Below, piece after piece: positions 1 through 10,523 of a stretch of 32,554 nucleotides of DNA; the first letter of the stretch is position 1, and every line of letters begins with the position of its first letter. The position numbers and the translations under genes are program-made. Source of the DNA: Caballeronia sp. BR6202001591004 (GTDB lineage: Bacteria > Pseudomonadota > Gammaproteobacteria > Burkholderiales > Burkholderiaceae). The DNA is taken from NCBI GenBank assembly GCA_029439525.1, contig JAQFVJ010000006.1, forward strand, positions 1-32,554. Direction: 5' to 3'. Below the pieces are notes generated by a model that was given only the letters and a program-made list of their open reading frames with translations, had not been told where the DNA came from and did not search any database.

Positions 1-416
1 CCGCCTGCTCTGCTGATCGACCGCGATTTCGAAGCGGGCGACGAGCCGGTGAAACTGTGCATCGAGAACGGCGTGCCGGTCGAATTGCGCAAGCAGGTCG
101 CGGCGGGCCTGAAATACGACACCATCAGCGAATCGGTGGGCTTTTTCCGCTTCGATCACGCGACGGCCATGCACCTCGCGGAAATCCTGCGCGGACTACG
201 TCGCGACTGGCCGCGCGAAGATGCCGCCCGAGGAAGCCGTGCGCGATCTCTTGCTCGAAAATGTGCAGAACCCCGTCCCACGTGTTCGATGTCGCCGATG
301 TGACCGGCGCACCGTGGATCGAAATCGATTTTCAGAACCACGTCAAGCGCGCGGCGGCCGAAGTGCTGCCGCAACTCAACGCGCTGAGTCAGTTTGCAGG
401 AGCTTCGCAACAATGA
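1..416 (+). pseudogene. Nucleotidyltransferase (phosphonate-locus type), C-terminal part, frameshifted
   Basis: This is the 3' part of a gene that begins before the window. The first frame reads a segment typical of NTP transferases of the sugar-phosphate/choline-phosphate cytidylyltransferase type, including GDEPVKLCIENG and [11 protein letters not shown]. The homologous reading then moves to a second frame near base 195 ([19 protein letters not shown]) and to a third near 275 ([19 protein letters not shown]), ending in GASQQ at the TGA at 414-416. Two frameshifts therefore interrupt it. The stop overlaps the start of the PEP mutase gene (ATGA), so it was translationally coupled to a phosphonate operon. 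In such operons this enzyme would activate a phosphonate or alcohol head group with CTP; that role is inferred from context. Confidence 0.6.
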
Positions 417-2105
417 ATGCACCCACACAAATTCCCGTCGGCTATTCGCGCACGCTGCGCCTGCGTGAGATGCTGCAAAGCAATCGCCTCGAATTTCTGA
501 TGGAAGCGCACAACGGCATCTCCGCGCGCATCGCGCGGGAAGCGGGTTTCAAGTCGATCTGGGGCTCGGGCCTGTCGATTTCCGCGCAGTTCGGCGTGCG
601 GACAACAACGAGGCGAGAGCTGGACGCAGGTCGTCGATAACCTCCAATTAATGCCCGACGCGAGCGATCTGCCGATCCTGCTCGATGGCGACACCGGCTA
701 CGGCAACTTCAACAACGTGCGTCGGCTCGTCAAGAAGCTGGAGCAGCGCGGCATCGCGGGCGTGTGCATCGAGGACAAGCAGTTTCCGAAGACCAACAGC
801 TTCATCAATAGCGAAGCGCACCCGCTCGCCGACATGGAAGTTCTGCGGCAAGATCAAGGCAGGCAAGGATTCGCAAAGCGATCCGAACTTTTCGATCGTC
901 GCGCACGTGGAAGCGCTGATCGCGGGCTGGGGCATGGACGAAGCGTTGAAGCGTGCCGAGGCGTATCGGCAGGCGGGCGCGGACGCGATCCTGACTCACT
1001 CGAAGCTCTCGAAGCCCGACGAAATTCTCACGTTCGTGCGCGAGTGGGCGGGGCGCGGTCCGCCGTCATCGTGCCGACCAAGTACTACAAGACTACAAGC
1101 ACGCCGACCGACGTGTTCCGTTAGGCGGGCATCTCCTGCGTGATCTGGGCGAATCAGATGATTCGCGGTTCGGTTTCGGCGATGCGGCGATCGCCAAGGA
1201 AATCCACGACAGCGAGACGCTCGTCAACATGGAAGACCGCATCGCATCGGTGAACGAGATTTTCCGTCTGCAAGACGCCGACGAGTATTCGGCCGCCGAG
1301 AACATCTATCTGTCCGCCGCGAACGAGAAGCGCCGCGCGGTGGTGCTTGCCGCGAGCCGTGGCGCGGGACTGGAAGCCGTGACTGCCGATCGTCCGAAGG
1401 TGATGCTGCCGGTCGCGGGCAAGCCGCTCCTGCTTCATCTGGTCGAAGCGTTCAAGAAGGAAAGCATCAACGACATCATCGTGGTCGGCGGCTATCGTGC
1501 CGATGCAATCGAGAAGGGCGGCATTCGTCTGGTCGTCAACGAGCAGCACGAGTCGACGGGCGAACTCGCGTCGCTCGCGTGCGCGGCGAAGCACATGAGC
1601 GGCGATACGGTCATTTCGTACGGGGATCTGCTGTTCCGCAGACATCCTGCGCGATCTGGTGGAAACCGAGAGCGATTTCACGGTCGTCGTCGATTCGTCG
1701 CAGACGCCGCAAGCCGGCGACGCGCCGACCGATTTCGCCTACTGCTCGATGGCCGACGATCGCGCGCTGTTCTGCCAGAAGGTGTGGCTGGAGAGCGTCG
1801 TCGGTGCGGGTCAGAGCCTGACCGATGGCCGCGCGCCGCAAGGACGCTGGATCGGTTTGATCAACGTGCGCGCAGGCGCGCGCGATCGTCTGGCGGCGAC
1901 GCTGGAAACGCTGCAGGCGCGCGCCGACTTCGACAAGCTCGGCATGGCCGCGCTGCTCAACGCGCTGATCGCATCGGGCGAGAAGATCGAAGTGCAATAC
2001 GTGCACGGTCACTGGCGCGGTGTGAACGACCTCGACGACTTCCGTCGCGCCGGCGATTCCGCGCACGGCCAGACGCCAATCGGTCAGGAGACCGCGCGTG
2101 ATTGA
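413..2105 (+). pseudogene. aepX: Phosphoenolpyruvate mutase fused to a nucleotidyltransferase domain, broken
   Basis: PEP mutase rearranges phosphoenolpyruvate to phosphonopyruvate, the entry step of phosphonate biosynthesis. The N-terminal half shows family motifs: [16 protein letters not shown], the signature [11 protein letters not shown], and [11 protein letters not shown]-terminal nucleotidyltransferase domain follows (DRPKVMLPVAGKPLLLHL, then SDFTVVVDSSQTP), giving a two-domain protein of about 560 residues. The frame breaks near 600-630, near 840 (two bases appear missing), near 1060, near 1170 and near 1640. A TAG at 1122-1124 replaces a codon inside the conserved VFR-AGIS segment. 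An 8-base tandem duplication lies at 1084-1099. No single product can carry both domains. The start overlaps the upstream gene and the end overlaps the next start, so it was the middle gene of an operon. Confidence 0.8.
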
Positions 2106-3259
2106 AGCCGCCCAGTTCGTCGAAGCCGCGCGAGCGGGGTTTCGACTGGTACGCGGGCGTGCCGTGCTCGTTCCTGACGCCATTCATCAATTACGTGTTG
2201 CAGGACGATTCGCTGCATTACGTGTCGGCGGCGAACGAAGGCGATGCGGTCGCGTTGGGCGGCGCGAACTCAGGTGGCAAATTCGGTGGCAAAAAGGAGC
2301 GCGGCATCGCGATGATGCAGAACTCCGGCCTCGGCAATGCGGTGAGTCCGCTGACGTCGCTAACGTGGACGTTCCGTCTGCCGCAATTGCTGATCGTCAC
2401 GTGGCGCGGCCAGCCGGGCGTGCATGACGAACCGCAGCACGCGCTGATGGGCCCGATCACGCCGCAGATGCTGGAAACGATGGAGATTCCGTGGGAGCTG
2501 TTCCCGATGGAAGCGGACCAGATCGGCCCGGCGCTCGATCGCGCAACCGAGTATTATGGACAGCACCGGCCGTCCGTATGCGCTCGTCATGCAGAAGGGT
2601 AGCGTCGCGCCTTACGAGTTGAAGAAGACCGGCTTGTCGGGCGCGCGCTCGGTGTCGCAGCCGGCGCAAGTGCAGCGCTGCGATGGCGAACGCGTGTAGC
2701 GTCACGATGCGCTTGCCAGGGTCATCGCCAATACGCCGAAGGATTCGACCGTTGTGCTCGCATCGACTGGTTTCTGCGGACGCGAGTTGTACGCCATCGA
2801 CGACCGCGAGAATCAGCTCTACCTCGTTGGCTCGATGGGCTGCGTCACGCCGATGGCGCTGGGTCTCGCGCTATCGCGTCCGGATCTGCGCGTGATCGCG
2901 CTCGACGGCGACGGCGCCGCGCTCATGCGCATGGGCGTGTTTGCGACACTTGGCGCGTACGGTCCGTCGAACCTGATTCACCTACTGCTCGACAACGGCG
3001 CGCACGAATCGACCGGCGGTCAGGCGACGGTGCGCGCGAGATTGATTTCGCATCGATCGCATCGGCGTGCGGCTATGCGCTCGCGCTCGGCGGCGACGAC
3101 ATCGGCGTGATCGATCGTTTCTTCGATGCAAAGAATGTGGACGGCGCACGATTCGCGCGTCTGTCGATCAAGACGGGCACGCCGGGCGACCTGCCGCGCC
3201 CGAAGATCACGCCCGAGGACGTGTGCGCGCGCTTGGAACAACATATTGGAGGCCGCTGA
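2098..3259 (+). pseudogene. Phosphonopyruvate decarboxylase, broken
   Basis: This thiamine-diphosphate enzyme converts phosphonopyruvate to phosphonoacetaldehyde and pulls the unfavourable PEP mutase reaction forward. A GTG start at 2098 overlaps the end of aepX. The N-terminal pyrimidine-binding domain reads through DWYAGVPCSFLTPFINYV, SAANEGDAVALGGANS and WRGQPGVHDEPQHALMGPI. The C-terminal domain carries the cofactor motif ALDGDGAALMRMG and then LLLDNGAHESTGGQ. Frames change near 2130, near 2560, near 2720 and near 3035. A TAG at 2697-2699 interrupts the linker (GERV-stop-RHDALARV). Length matches a full-size gene of about 385 residues, so decay is by point lesions. An aminotransferase or dehydrogenase that normally completes such a pathway is not seen downstream. 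Confidence 0.78.
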
Positions 3260-3757
3260 TCCCATTCCGTTTTTGAAACGTGGTCTATACTTGGTTTTTT
3301 GGCGCGTGATGAAACCATTTGTTCAAAAGTGCGGCTGCTACATAGCAGCCCATTTTCTCCATTGCGCCTGGTATCTCAGTCAACTCGAATGGCTGGTCGA
3401 TCGATAATGGTTTAGCAGGAGTGGATGTGACGACGACCTTAACGGTACGAACAATATTTGTGGAAGGTCGCTGGCTCCAGCGATCACCACTTGGCGTAAA
3501 GATTGAATACGACGCTTGTTTGCTCAATTCCTAGCTTTATCATTCAACGAATAGTTCATAAAACTATCAAATGCGAAGCCTCCAGCAAATACTCACCGTA
3601 ATCGAGGTTTGTCAATTTTGATGCCTTTGCGTGTTTCCGAGGCTGGAGTGCCGAAAAAAACAGCAGTTGGTACGGCATTACTGATAAGAGGCGAAAATGC
3701 TGCTTTAAAAGTATTTGGCGAGCATCGGTATTTTTACCGAACAGCATGACTTACTGC
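3260..3757. other. Gene-free AT-richer stretch after the phosphonate locus
   Basis: I see no credible gene here. The base composition is visibly richer in A and T than the flanking genes. Besides the hairpin at 3333-3350, there is a small palindrome at 3725-3740 (tcggta/taccga around a T loop), and a short inverted pair ctccagc near 3580 and gctggag near 3645. It may be the remains of DNA that has lost its coding function, or a recombination scar, but no insertion-sequence ends or transposase pieces were recognised. Confidence 0.5.
3333..3350 (+). terminator. Perfect hairpin, possible terminator of the phosphonate operon
   Basis: ggctgcta and tagcagcc form a perfect inverted repeat 74 bases after the decarboxylase stop. 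It folds with a 7-bp stem and a 4-base loop. It is followed by cattttctcc, a weak and interrupted T tract, so termination would be inefficient. Position and orientation suit the upstream operon. Confidence 0.35.
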
Positions 3758-4189
3758 TTACAAAAAATCGCCGTAATTAAAAGGCGCGACGTGGTGCACA
3801 TCCGCGTCGCTGCCTGCCGCGCGCACTTTCTGCTGCACCTCATTGTCGCTGCCCCAGACGATCACGCCATAAGCCGAATCGGCGATCGGCTCGTCCTTGC
3901 CGTGCACGAAAAGCGGGTCGTCTTTCTGATATCCCAAAGCCACATATACCTTGAAGCCGTAGGCTGTCAGCGTCGCACCCTTTGCGGGCCGGAACGCGTT
4001 GACGAAGTTCGGCTCGACGCGCATCGGCTTCGTGTCGATCAGGTGATTTTCCGCGAGCGGCGCGATGAAATCGTGCGCGTTCGATTTGCAGTCGAGCGGC
4101 GCTTCGATCGGCTGGGCGTGGACGAACGTGCCGAACGATGCAAGCGCGAACGGCACGACGAAACGAAAAAGGCGGGCGGCGAGCTTCAT
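3758..4189 (-). CDS. Conserved small exported protein of unknown function
   Basis: The 143-residue product starts with a classical signal peptide: MKLAARLFRF, a hydrophobic stretch VVPFALASFG, and a likely cleavage site after FVHA. The mature part has about 120 residues with one cysteine, a central ATLTAYGFKVYVALGYQ segment and no recognised catalytic motif. The inner ATG at 4189 was chosen because it begins the signal peptide; an upstream ATG at 4285 would add 32 residues that hide it. The frame is open and its C-terminus (FNYGDFL) sits next to AT-rich DNA. It probably resides in the periplasm. Function is unknown. Confidence 0.6.
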   Translation of the reverse strand: MKLAARLFRFVVPFALASFGTFVHAQPIEAPLDCKSNAHDFIAPLAENHLIDTKPMRVEPNFVNAFRPAKGATLTAYGFKVYVALGYQKDDPLFVHGKDEPIADSAYGVIVWGSDNEVQQKVRAAGSDADVHHVAPFNYGDFL

Positions 4190-4283
4190 GATGACGCGAT
4201 ACAACCAGCACTTTATAACGAGAATGCAACAAAAGTGCTCAAATCGTCGAGGGGAACTGCGCGCGCCGCGTGGTCTGGCAAAC

Positions 4284-4315
4284 AAAAAAGCGTCGTTCCG
4301 GAGAAGAGCGCTTTT
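4284..4315 (-). terminator. Intrinsic terminator downstream of guaD
   Basis: On the minus strand aaaagcg and cgctttt form a stem whose 3' arm runs into six consecutive T residues. It lies about 30 bases after the guaD stop. A second hairpin (ccgaag/cttcgg, 4317-4333) sits between stop and terminator. It would end the purine operon transcript. Confidence 0.5.
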
Positions 4316-4341
4316 GCCGAAGAAACGCTTCGGATAAAGCG

Positions 4342-5673
4342 TCAGGCCGCCAGTTCCAACTTCGCCGTCTTGCGCGTGTCGCGCGCATGCACGCGCTTGC
4401 CGGCCGCATACGTTTCGAACACCGCACGATCGTCGCCGAGCAGCGCGAACGCGAACAGCAGTTCTTCCAGCGATTCCGTGCGCGACGTGCGGCGCGCGAG
4501 CAGCGGCGTCGCGGCCGGATCGAGCACGACGAAATCCGCGTCGCTGCCGGCGGCCAGCGTGCCAATTTTGTCGTCGAGTTCGAGCACGCGCGCGGCGCCC
4601 GTCGTCGCCAGCCAGAACATGCGCGTCGCGGTCAGATGATGACCCGTCAGGCGCGCGATCTTGTGCGCGGTGCCCATCGTCTGCAGCATCGAGAACGACG
4701 TGCCGCCGCCGACGTCCGTCGCCATCGCGACCGGCATGTTTGACGCGCCAGCTTTCTCGAAATCGAACAGGCCGCTGCCGAGGAACAGGTTCGACGTCGG
4801 GCAGTGCGACGCGACCGCGCCGGTTTCCGCCATGCGCTGACGGTCAGTATCGTCGAGATGGATGCAGTGACCGTACACCGCGCGACGACGCAGCAGGCCA
4901 TAGTGATCATAAATGTCGAGATAGCTGCGATGCCTCCTCGGAAACAGGCTCTCGACCCACTTGATCTCGTCGGTGTTTTCCGCGACGTGGGTCTGGATGA
5001 ACACGTCCTGATGTTGCTGCGCGAGCGTGCTGCACGCTTCGAGCTGCGCCTCCGTCGAAGTCGGCGCGAAACGCGGCGTCAGCGCGTAATGCTGACGGCC
5101 GTGCCCATGCCAGCGCGCGATGAGTTCGGCGCTGTCGTCATAGCCGGATTGCGCCGTGTCGCGCAGAAACTCAGGGCAGTTGCGATCCATCAGCACCTTC
5201 CCCGCGACCATGCGCAGATCGCGCGTTTCGCTTTCGGTGAAGAACGCGTCCGCTGACTGCTTGTGCACCGTGCAATAGACGAGCGCGGTTGTCGTGCCGC
5301 ACGCGAGCAGTTCGTCGATGAAAAAGCTCGCCGTTTCCCGCGCGATCTGCGGATTCTCGAAGCCGCGTTCAGTCGGGAACGTGTACGTGTTGAGCCACGG
5401 CAGCAAACCCGGTGCGGGCGACGCGATCATGTCCGTCTGCGGATAGTGAATGTGCGAGTCGATGAAACCCGGCACGATCAGCTTGTCGCGCATGGTATGG
5501 ATGGTCGCGTCGGCGGCAAGCTGGTCGCGGACCGACGCATACGCGCCCGCCGTGACCACTTTGCCGTCCTCGACGATCAGAAGGCAGTCGGCCTCATAGA
5601 CCGCGCCGTCAGCGGCATGCGCGGGATCTTCCCGGAAGGTCAGCAACTGGGCGCGGTAGGCGGTCTGAGTCAT
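4342..5673 (-). CDS. guaD: Guanine deaminase
   Basis: This enzyme hydrolyses guanine to xanthine and ammonia in the cytoplasm. The 443-residue frame is intact and of normal family length. Amidohydrolase metal and substrate motifs are all visible: DSHIHYPQTD near residue 72, THVAENTDEIKW near 229, YGHCIHLDD near 270, and ATDVGGGTSFSM near 320. A GGAG sequence lies about 11 bases before the ATG. It is the last gene of the xdhABC-add-permease-guaD operon and the only one still open. Its product xanthine would normally be taken over by xanthine dehydrogenase, which is destroyed here. Identification is secure; whether it is still expressed is unknown. Confidence 0.93.
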   Translation of the reverse strand: MTQTAYRAQLLTFREDPAHAADGAVYEADCLLIVEDGKVVTAGAYASVRDQLAADATIHTMRDKLIVPGFIDSHIHYPQTDMIASPAPGLLPWLNTYTFPTERGFENPQIARETASFFIDELLACGTTTALVYCTVHKQSADAFFTESETRDLRMVAGKVLMDRNCPEFLRDTAQSGYDDSAELIARWHGHGRQHYALTPRFAPTSTEAQLEACSTLAQQHQDVFIQTHVAENTDEIKWVESLFPRRHRSYLDIYDHYGLLRRRAVYGHCIHLDDTDRQRMAETGAVASHCPTSNLFLGSGLFDFEKAGASNMPVAMATDVGGGTSFSMLQTMGTAHKIARLTGHHLTATRMFWLATTGAARVLELDDKIGTLAAGSDADFVVLDPAATPLLARRTSRTESLEELLFAFALLGDDRAVFETYAAGKRVHARDTRKTAKLELAA

Positions 5674-5703
5674 GATGCAACGTCTCCGTTTCTATGAATA
5701 AAA

Positions 5704-7064
<1,361 letters not shown>

Positions 7065-7105
7065 GGGCTTTCTTTCTGTTGGGGCTTACGTGTTCGTCTG
7101 TGGCT

Positions 7106-8069
7106 TCAGACGGTCTGTTGCGACGATGACGCGCGCGCGTGTGCGTTGGCTTCGACCGCTTGCAGCAGAGTTGGGCTGGCGCTGCAATGGCGATGACTTC
7201 AGGCGCCTTGTCCACGATTCCGTCGATATCGATCGGACACACCATCCACTCGATCTTTGCCGGATCGATGCTGCGCGCCACGAGCCGATGCTCTAACTGC
7301 TTCTTCTTCGTGTACGAGCCGATCATGCCGAAGAACGCGAAATTGCCGCGCCGGAAAATGCATTCCGCCAGCGCGAGATCCACCGTGTGGTTATGCGTCG
7401 TCACGATGAAATACGGGTTGTCCGGCACGACTGCGCGGCAGGGAAGGCCGCGTCGCGTTCGTCGACCCAGGTCACGTGGCAGGGCAAGGTGGCCAGCACA
7501 CGCACCAGCACCGCGCCGACGTGACCCGCACCGAAGAGCACGACCTGGAAGTCGCGCGGCGCGATGGTTTCCGTCAGCAAGGCGCCGCTTTCGTCGAAAC
7601 CGGCGCCGTCCCACAAGAGGCAGTCGGAGTCGGCCGCGCCCAGTTCGGGATCGGAGAGCATCACGGCGTCGGGCATCGGCGCGAAGGAGACGCTGCGTAC
7701 CGTGCTCAAACCCTGCGTGGTGCGTTTGTTGAGCGTCGTCATCCAGTTCAGGTACGATACATCGAGTCGCTTGAACGGCAGTACCACCGCGCCGCAGCAG
7801 CACTGACCGAGATTCGGACCGAACGCGAAACGCTCGAGCCTTCTCATGCGCGGGCTGCGCATTCCGTCCTTTAGCACTTGCTGGGCGGTTTCGATGGCCG
7901 TCCATTCCAGATGGCCGCCGCTGATTGTGTAGCGCGCGTCCTCGCGCGTGACGATCATCTTCGTGCCCGGCTCGCGCGGCGCGGAGCCTGCGACACGCGC
8001 GACCGTCACAAGCACGACGGCGTTGCCGTGCGCGAGCAGGTGTTGCAGGTTGTTCAGCCAAACTTGCAT
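7106..8069 (-). pseudogene. xdhC: Xanthine dehydrogenase accessory protein XdhC, frameshifted
   Basis: XdhC binds and inserts the molybdenum cofactor into xanthine dehydrogenase. The first 225 codons are open from the ATG at 8069 and show the family features: VARVAGSAPREPGTKMIV, the cysteine cluster GQCCCGAVVLPF, and the nucleotide-binding QVVLFGAGHVGAVLVRVL. Near 7440 the frame breaks; the rest continues in another frame as YFIVTTHNHTVDLALAECIF and FFGMIGSYTKKKQLEHRL. A second shift near 7150 leads to the expected end (LLQAVEANAHA, TGA at 7106). Its client enzyme is destroyed upstream, so loss of constraint is expected. Confidence 0.82.
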
Positions 8070-8074
8070 CGAGT

Positions 8075-8415
8075 AAGCTCCGTAAAAAATCGTGGCGGCG
8101 CGTGTTGTCGTCGCAGGCGCTAGTTTCCGGGATGGCTTCGTCGTTTCGGACAGCGAGCGTTTCCAGTGCTTCCAGCGCGTCCAGAATCGCTTCGGACGTC
8201 GCGGGCGCGCGCAGCGCGGGCGCATTCTCCGCATCGGGCGCGACGGATGCGATCGCCGCGCGAATCGCCAGCAGCACCGAAAACGACAGCAGCAACGGCG
8301 GCTCGCCGACCGCCTTCGAGCGGAAAATCGTCGGCTCGGCGTTGTCGTTTCTTTCGATAGAGCGCGACGTTGAATGTCGCCGGCGCGTCGTTGACGGCCG
8401 GAATCTTGTAGGTGC
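8075..8415 (-). pseudogene. xdhB: Xanthine dehydrogenase large (molybdopterin) subunit, only the C-terminal tail
   Basis: The tail motif TYKIPAVNDAPATFNVALY, followed after a frameshift by FRSKAVGEPPLLLSFSV, is characteristic of the last 120 or so residues of the molybdopterin-binding subunit. Family members are about 780 residues long, so some 2 kb encoding the molybdopterin and substrate sites is gone. The tail is joined directly to the end of the xdhA remnant near 8412, in the same frame. It sits just before xdhC, the normal operon order. Confidence 0.78.
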
Positions 8416-9539
8416 GAAAGCGCAGATCGGCGCGCGGTCGCGGCACGCGGATCGCCGCGACGAATTCGCCCGCTTCGAGCGCGGTTTTCTGATAGCCGAG
8501 ATAGAAGGCGTCGAGCGGCATCGAGCGAATCTTGTCGCCTTTCTGCAGCACGATGTCGGCATTCAGCGCGATGGGCGCGGGCATCGAGTTGCCGATGAGC
8601 GAGCCGTTTGCGACATTGCCGCCGAGCGTGCCCGCGTTGCGGATCGGACGCGAGGCGAAGCGCGTCCACAGTTCGGCGAGTTCGGGATAATCGGCGCACA
8701 GCGCTGCATACGCGTCCTCGAGCGATACGGCCGCTCCGATGGTCAGCGATTGCGCATCGCCGCTCGATGCGTTTCAATTCCTCGACGTTGCCGATGAACA
8801 GAATGTCGCGGAGATCGCGGAACTGCTTGGTGACCCATAAGCCGACATCGGTGCTGCCTGCGAGCAGCCGCGCATTCGGATTCGCTGTGCGCAGGCGCTC
8901 GAATTCGCCGAGCGTGACGGGCGCGTGAAACGTCGGTGCGCCGAAGGCCTCGCCGCGTGCGTCGGGCGCGTGGTATTCGAAGGTCTGCGTACGCTTGAGC
9001 GCCGCGAGCTTCTGCTTGATGCCTTCGATATCGAACGCCGGACGCAGATAGTCGAACATGCGCTGCGGCGGCATCGACGATTGGCCGATAGCCCGTGCAG
9101 CGGCACAGATTGTCCGACAGCGCGGCGGCGATTTCATCGCGCGAGGGCAGCCCGGCGTCCGCCGGGTGCGCGTGATAGAGCGCGAACATCGACATGACGA
9201 AGCCTGCGAGCCGTGACAATCGACCAATGTCTGCTGAACGGGATGCAGCGCGCCGTCCGCGTTGCGCAAGCTTCGACGGTGAAGAGCGCTTTGGAAAATC
9301 GAGCGTCAGCAGGAACTGGATGCACGCGTTGACGGCTTTCAGTGCCAGTTCGCCGTGACCGTCGAGTTCGCCGATCACGACCGTGCACGCGCCGCAATCC
9401 CCTTCTGCGCAGCCTTCCTTGGTGCCGGTGCATAGTGCGCTCTCGCGCAGATGCTGGAGCATCGTGCGCGTAGCGCGGGCACGCCGGCGAGCTCTTGCAC
9501 GGCGCCGTGCCGAAAGAATCGGATGGTTTGCGTTGTCAT
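8412..9539 (-). pseudogene. xdhA: Xanthine dehydrogenase small (FeS/FAD) subunit, frameshifted and C-terminally deleted
   Basis: The family's domain order is visible. From the ATG at 9539 come the N-terminus MTTQTIRFFRHG, the first 2Fe-2S motif GCAEGDCGACTVV, the second cluster region SDNLCRCTGYRPI, then the FAD domain with LLAGSTDVGLWVTKQFRDL and GTLGGNVANGSLIGNS. At least four frame changes occur (near 9480, 9280, 9210-9080 and 8760). The reading stops being XdhA at VPRPRADLRF near 8412, where the C-terminal FAD-domain part of about 130 residues is replaced by the xdhB tail. Electron transfer and substrate oxidation are both lost. Confidence 0.82.
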
Positions 9540-9849
9540 GAGAGAACCGAAGACATTGCGGACCAGGCGCGCGTTACGCGGTTTCCGTTCACTTCGTGGG
9601 TTGCTGGAGAACGCGTCGGAACCCGCAAGTTCGGACACTTACTTACTTCGGCTGCCTTGGAACTAAACGGACTGCGCGCACGTAGATCGCCATCTAGGTT
9701 CGACCATAGCATCTCAATATCTGTCGGGCCGATATCAAGATGATGCGAATGTGCTGATGCGCGAAAGGGGAACGCCGCGCGAATGCGTGACGAGCGCGCG
9801 CGAGCGGCTGAAACACCCGCGCGGCGGGGATTCGCAGGAACTTGCGGGA
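9540..9849. other. Intergenic region upstream of the purine operon
   Basis: No gene was recognised in these 310 bases. They must contain the promoter of the xdhA-guaD operon and the end of dsbB. A short inverted pair, atatc near 9717 and near 9731, flanks tgtcgggccg, but I cannot assign a regulator. No strong terminator follows dsbB. Confidence 0.4.
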
Positions 9850-10398
9850 TTAGCGCACGGCGGCGCGCAGCTTGGGCTTGGTGCGCAGGCTCAGCAGCAC
9901 GAACACGAAGATCGCAGCGAACGCGATCAGCGACCACTGCGGCAGGCTCAGGCCGAAAATCGGCGGATAGGGCGTCTCGCAGAGTCCGGCCACCTTGAAG
10001 ACCTCGGGCAGCCAGCGCGCGGGCGGCAGGCTGTCGACGACCGACTGCAAGGCATCGAAGCCGCAACTGAAGCCCGGATGCGCCTGGATGTAGTAGACGT
10101 GTCGCGCGGCCGTCGCCAATCCGCCGAGCGCGGATATCACGACCAGCGTTTCCAGCAGCGCAATGCCGCGCCAGTTATTGAACCCCGCGCCGAGAAACGC
10201 GAAGACCGCCACCAAAATAAAGAAATAGCGCTGGATGATGCACAGCGGGCAGGGATCCTCGTTCATAAAGATCTGAAGATACAGCGCGCCGCCGACGAGT
10301 CCGAGCGAAACGAGACCGAGCAGCGTCAGCAAACGCCGCTCGCGCCGCAGGACGCGATCATCCTGATGCATCGTCAAGTGATTCAAAGATTTATTCAT
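9850..10398 (-). CDS. dsbB: Disulfide bond formation protein B
   Basis: DsbB reoxidises DsbA in the periplasm and passes electrons to quinone in the inner membrane. The 182-residue frame is intact and has four hydrophobic segments: [47 protein letters not shown] and [17 protein letters not shown]. The first periplasmic loop carries the redox pair CPLC. The second carries two further cysteines (FSCGFDAL and AGLCETPYP). All four functional cysteines are kept. An alternative ATG at 10371 would shorten the N-terminus by nine residues; neither start has a strong ribosome binding site. It stands alone on this strand. Confidence 0.92.
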   Translation of the reverse strand: MNKSLNHLTMHQDDRVLRRERRLLTLLGLVSLGLVGGALYLQIFMNEDPCPLCIIQRYFFILVAVFAFLGAGFNNWRGIALLETLVVISALGGLATAARHVYYIQAHPGFSCGFDALQSVVDSLPPARWLPEVFKVAGLCETPYPPIFGLSLPQWSLIAFAAIFVFVLLSLRTKPKLRAAVR

Positions 10399-10523
10399 TG
10401 GGTCGCAACGATTCGAGAAGGAAGTACCTGAGTTGCGTGATGTCGCGGAGAATTCTAGCGCGAACGCCGAATTCAAAACATTAACCGTCCGGATGCGTAT
10501 TAGCGCGCCGGTTCGTCCGCGCG

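Noticed and set aside
7401-9269. A 622-codon open frame on the minus strand
   Set aside because: It strings together pieces of xdhA, xdhB and xdhC in mixed correct and wrong frames. It is a product of frameshifts in high-GC DNA, not a novel protein.
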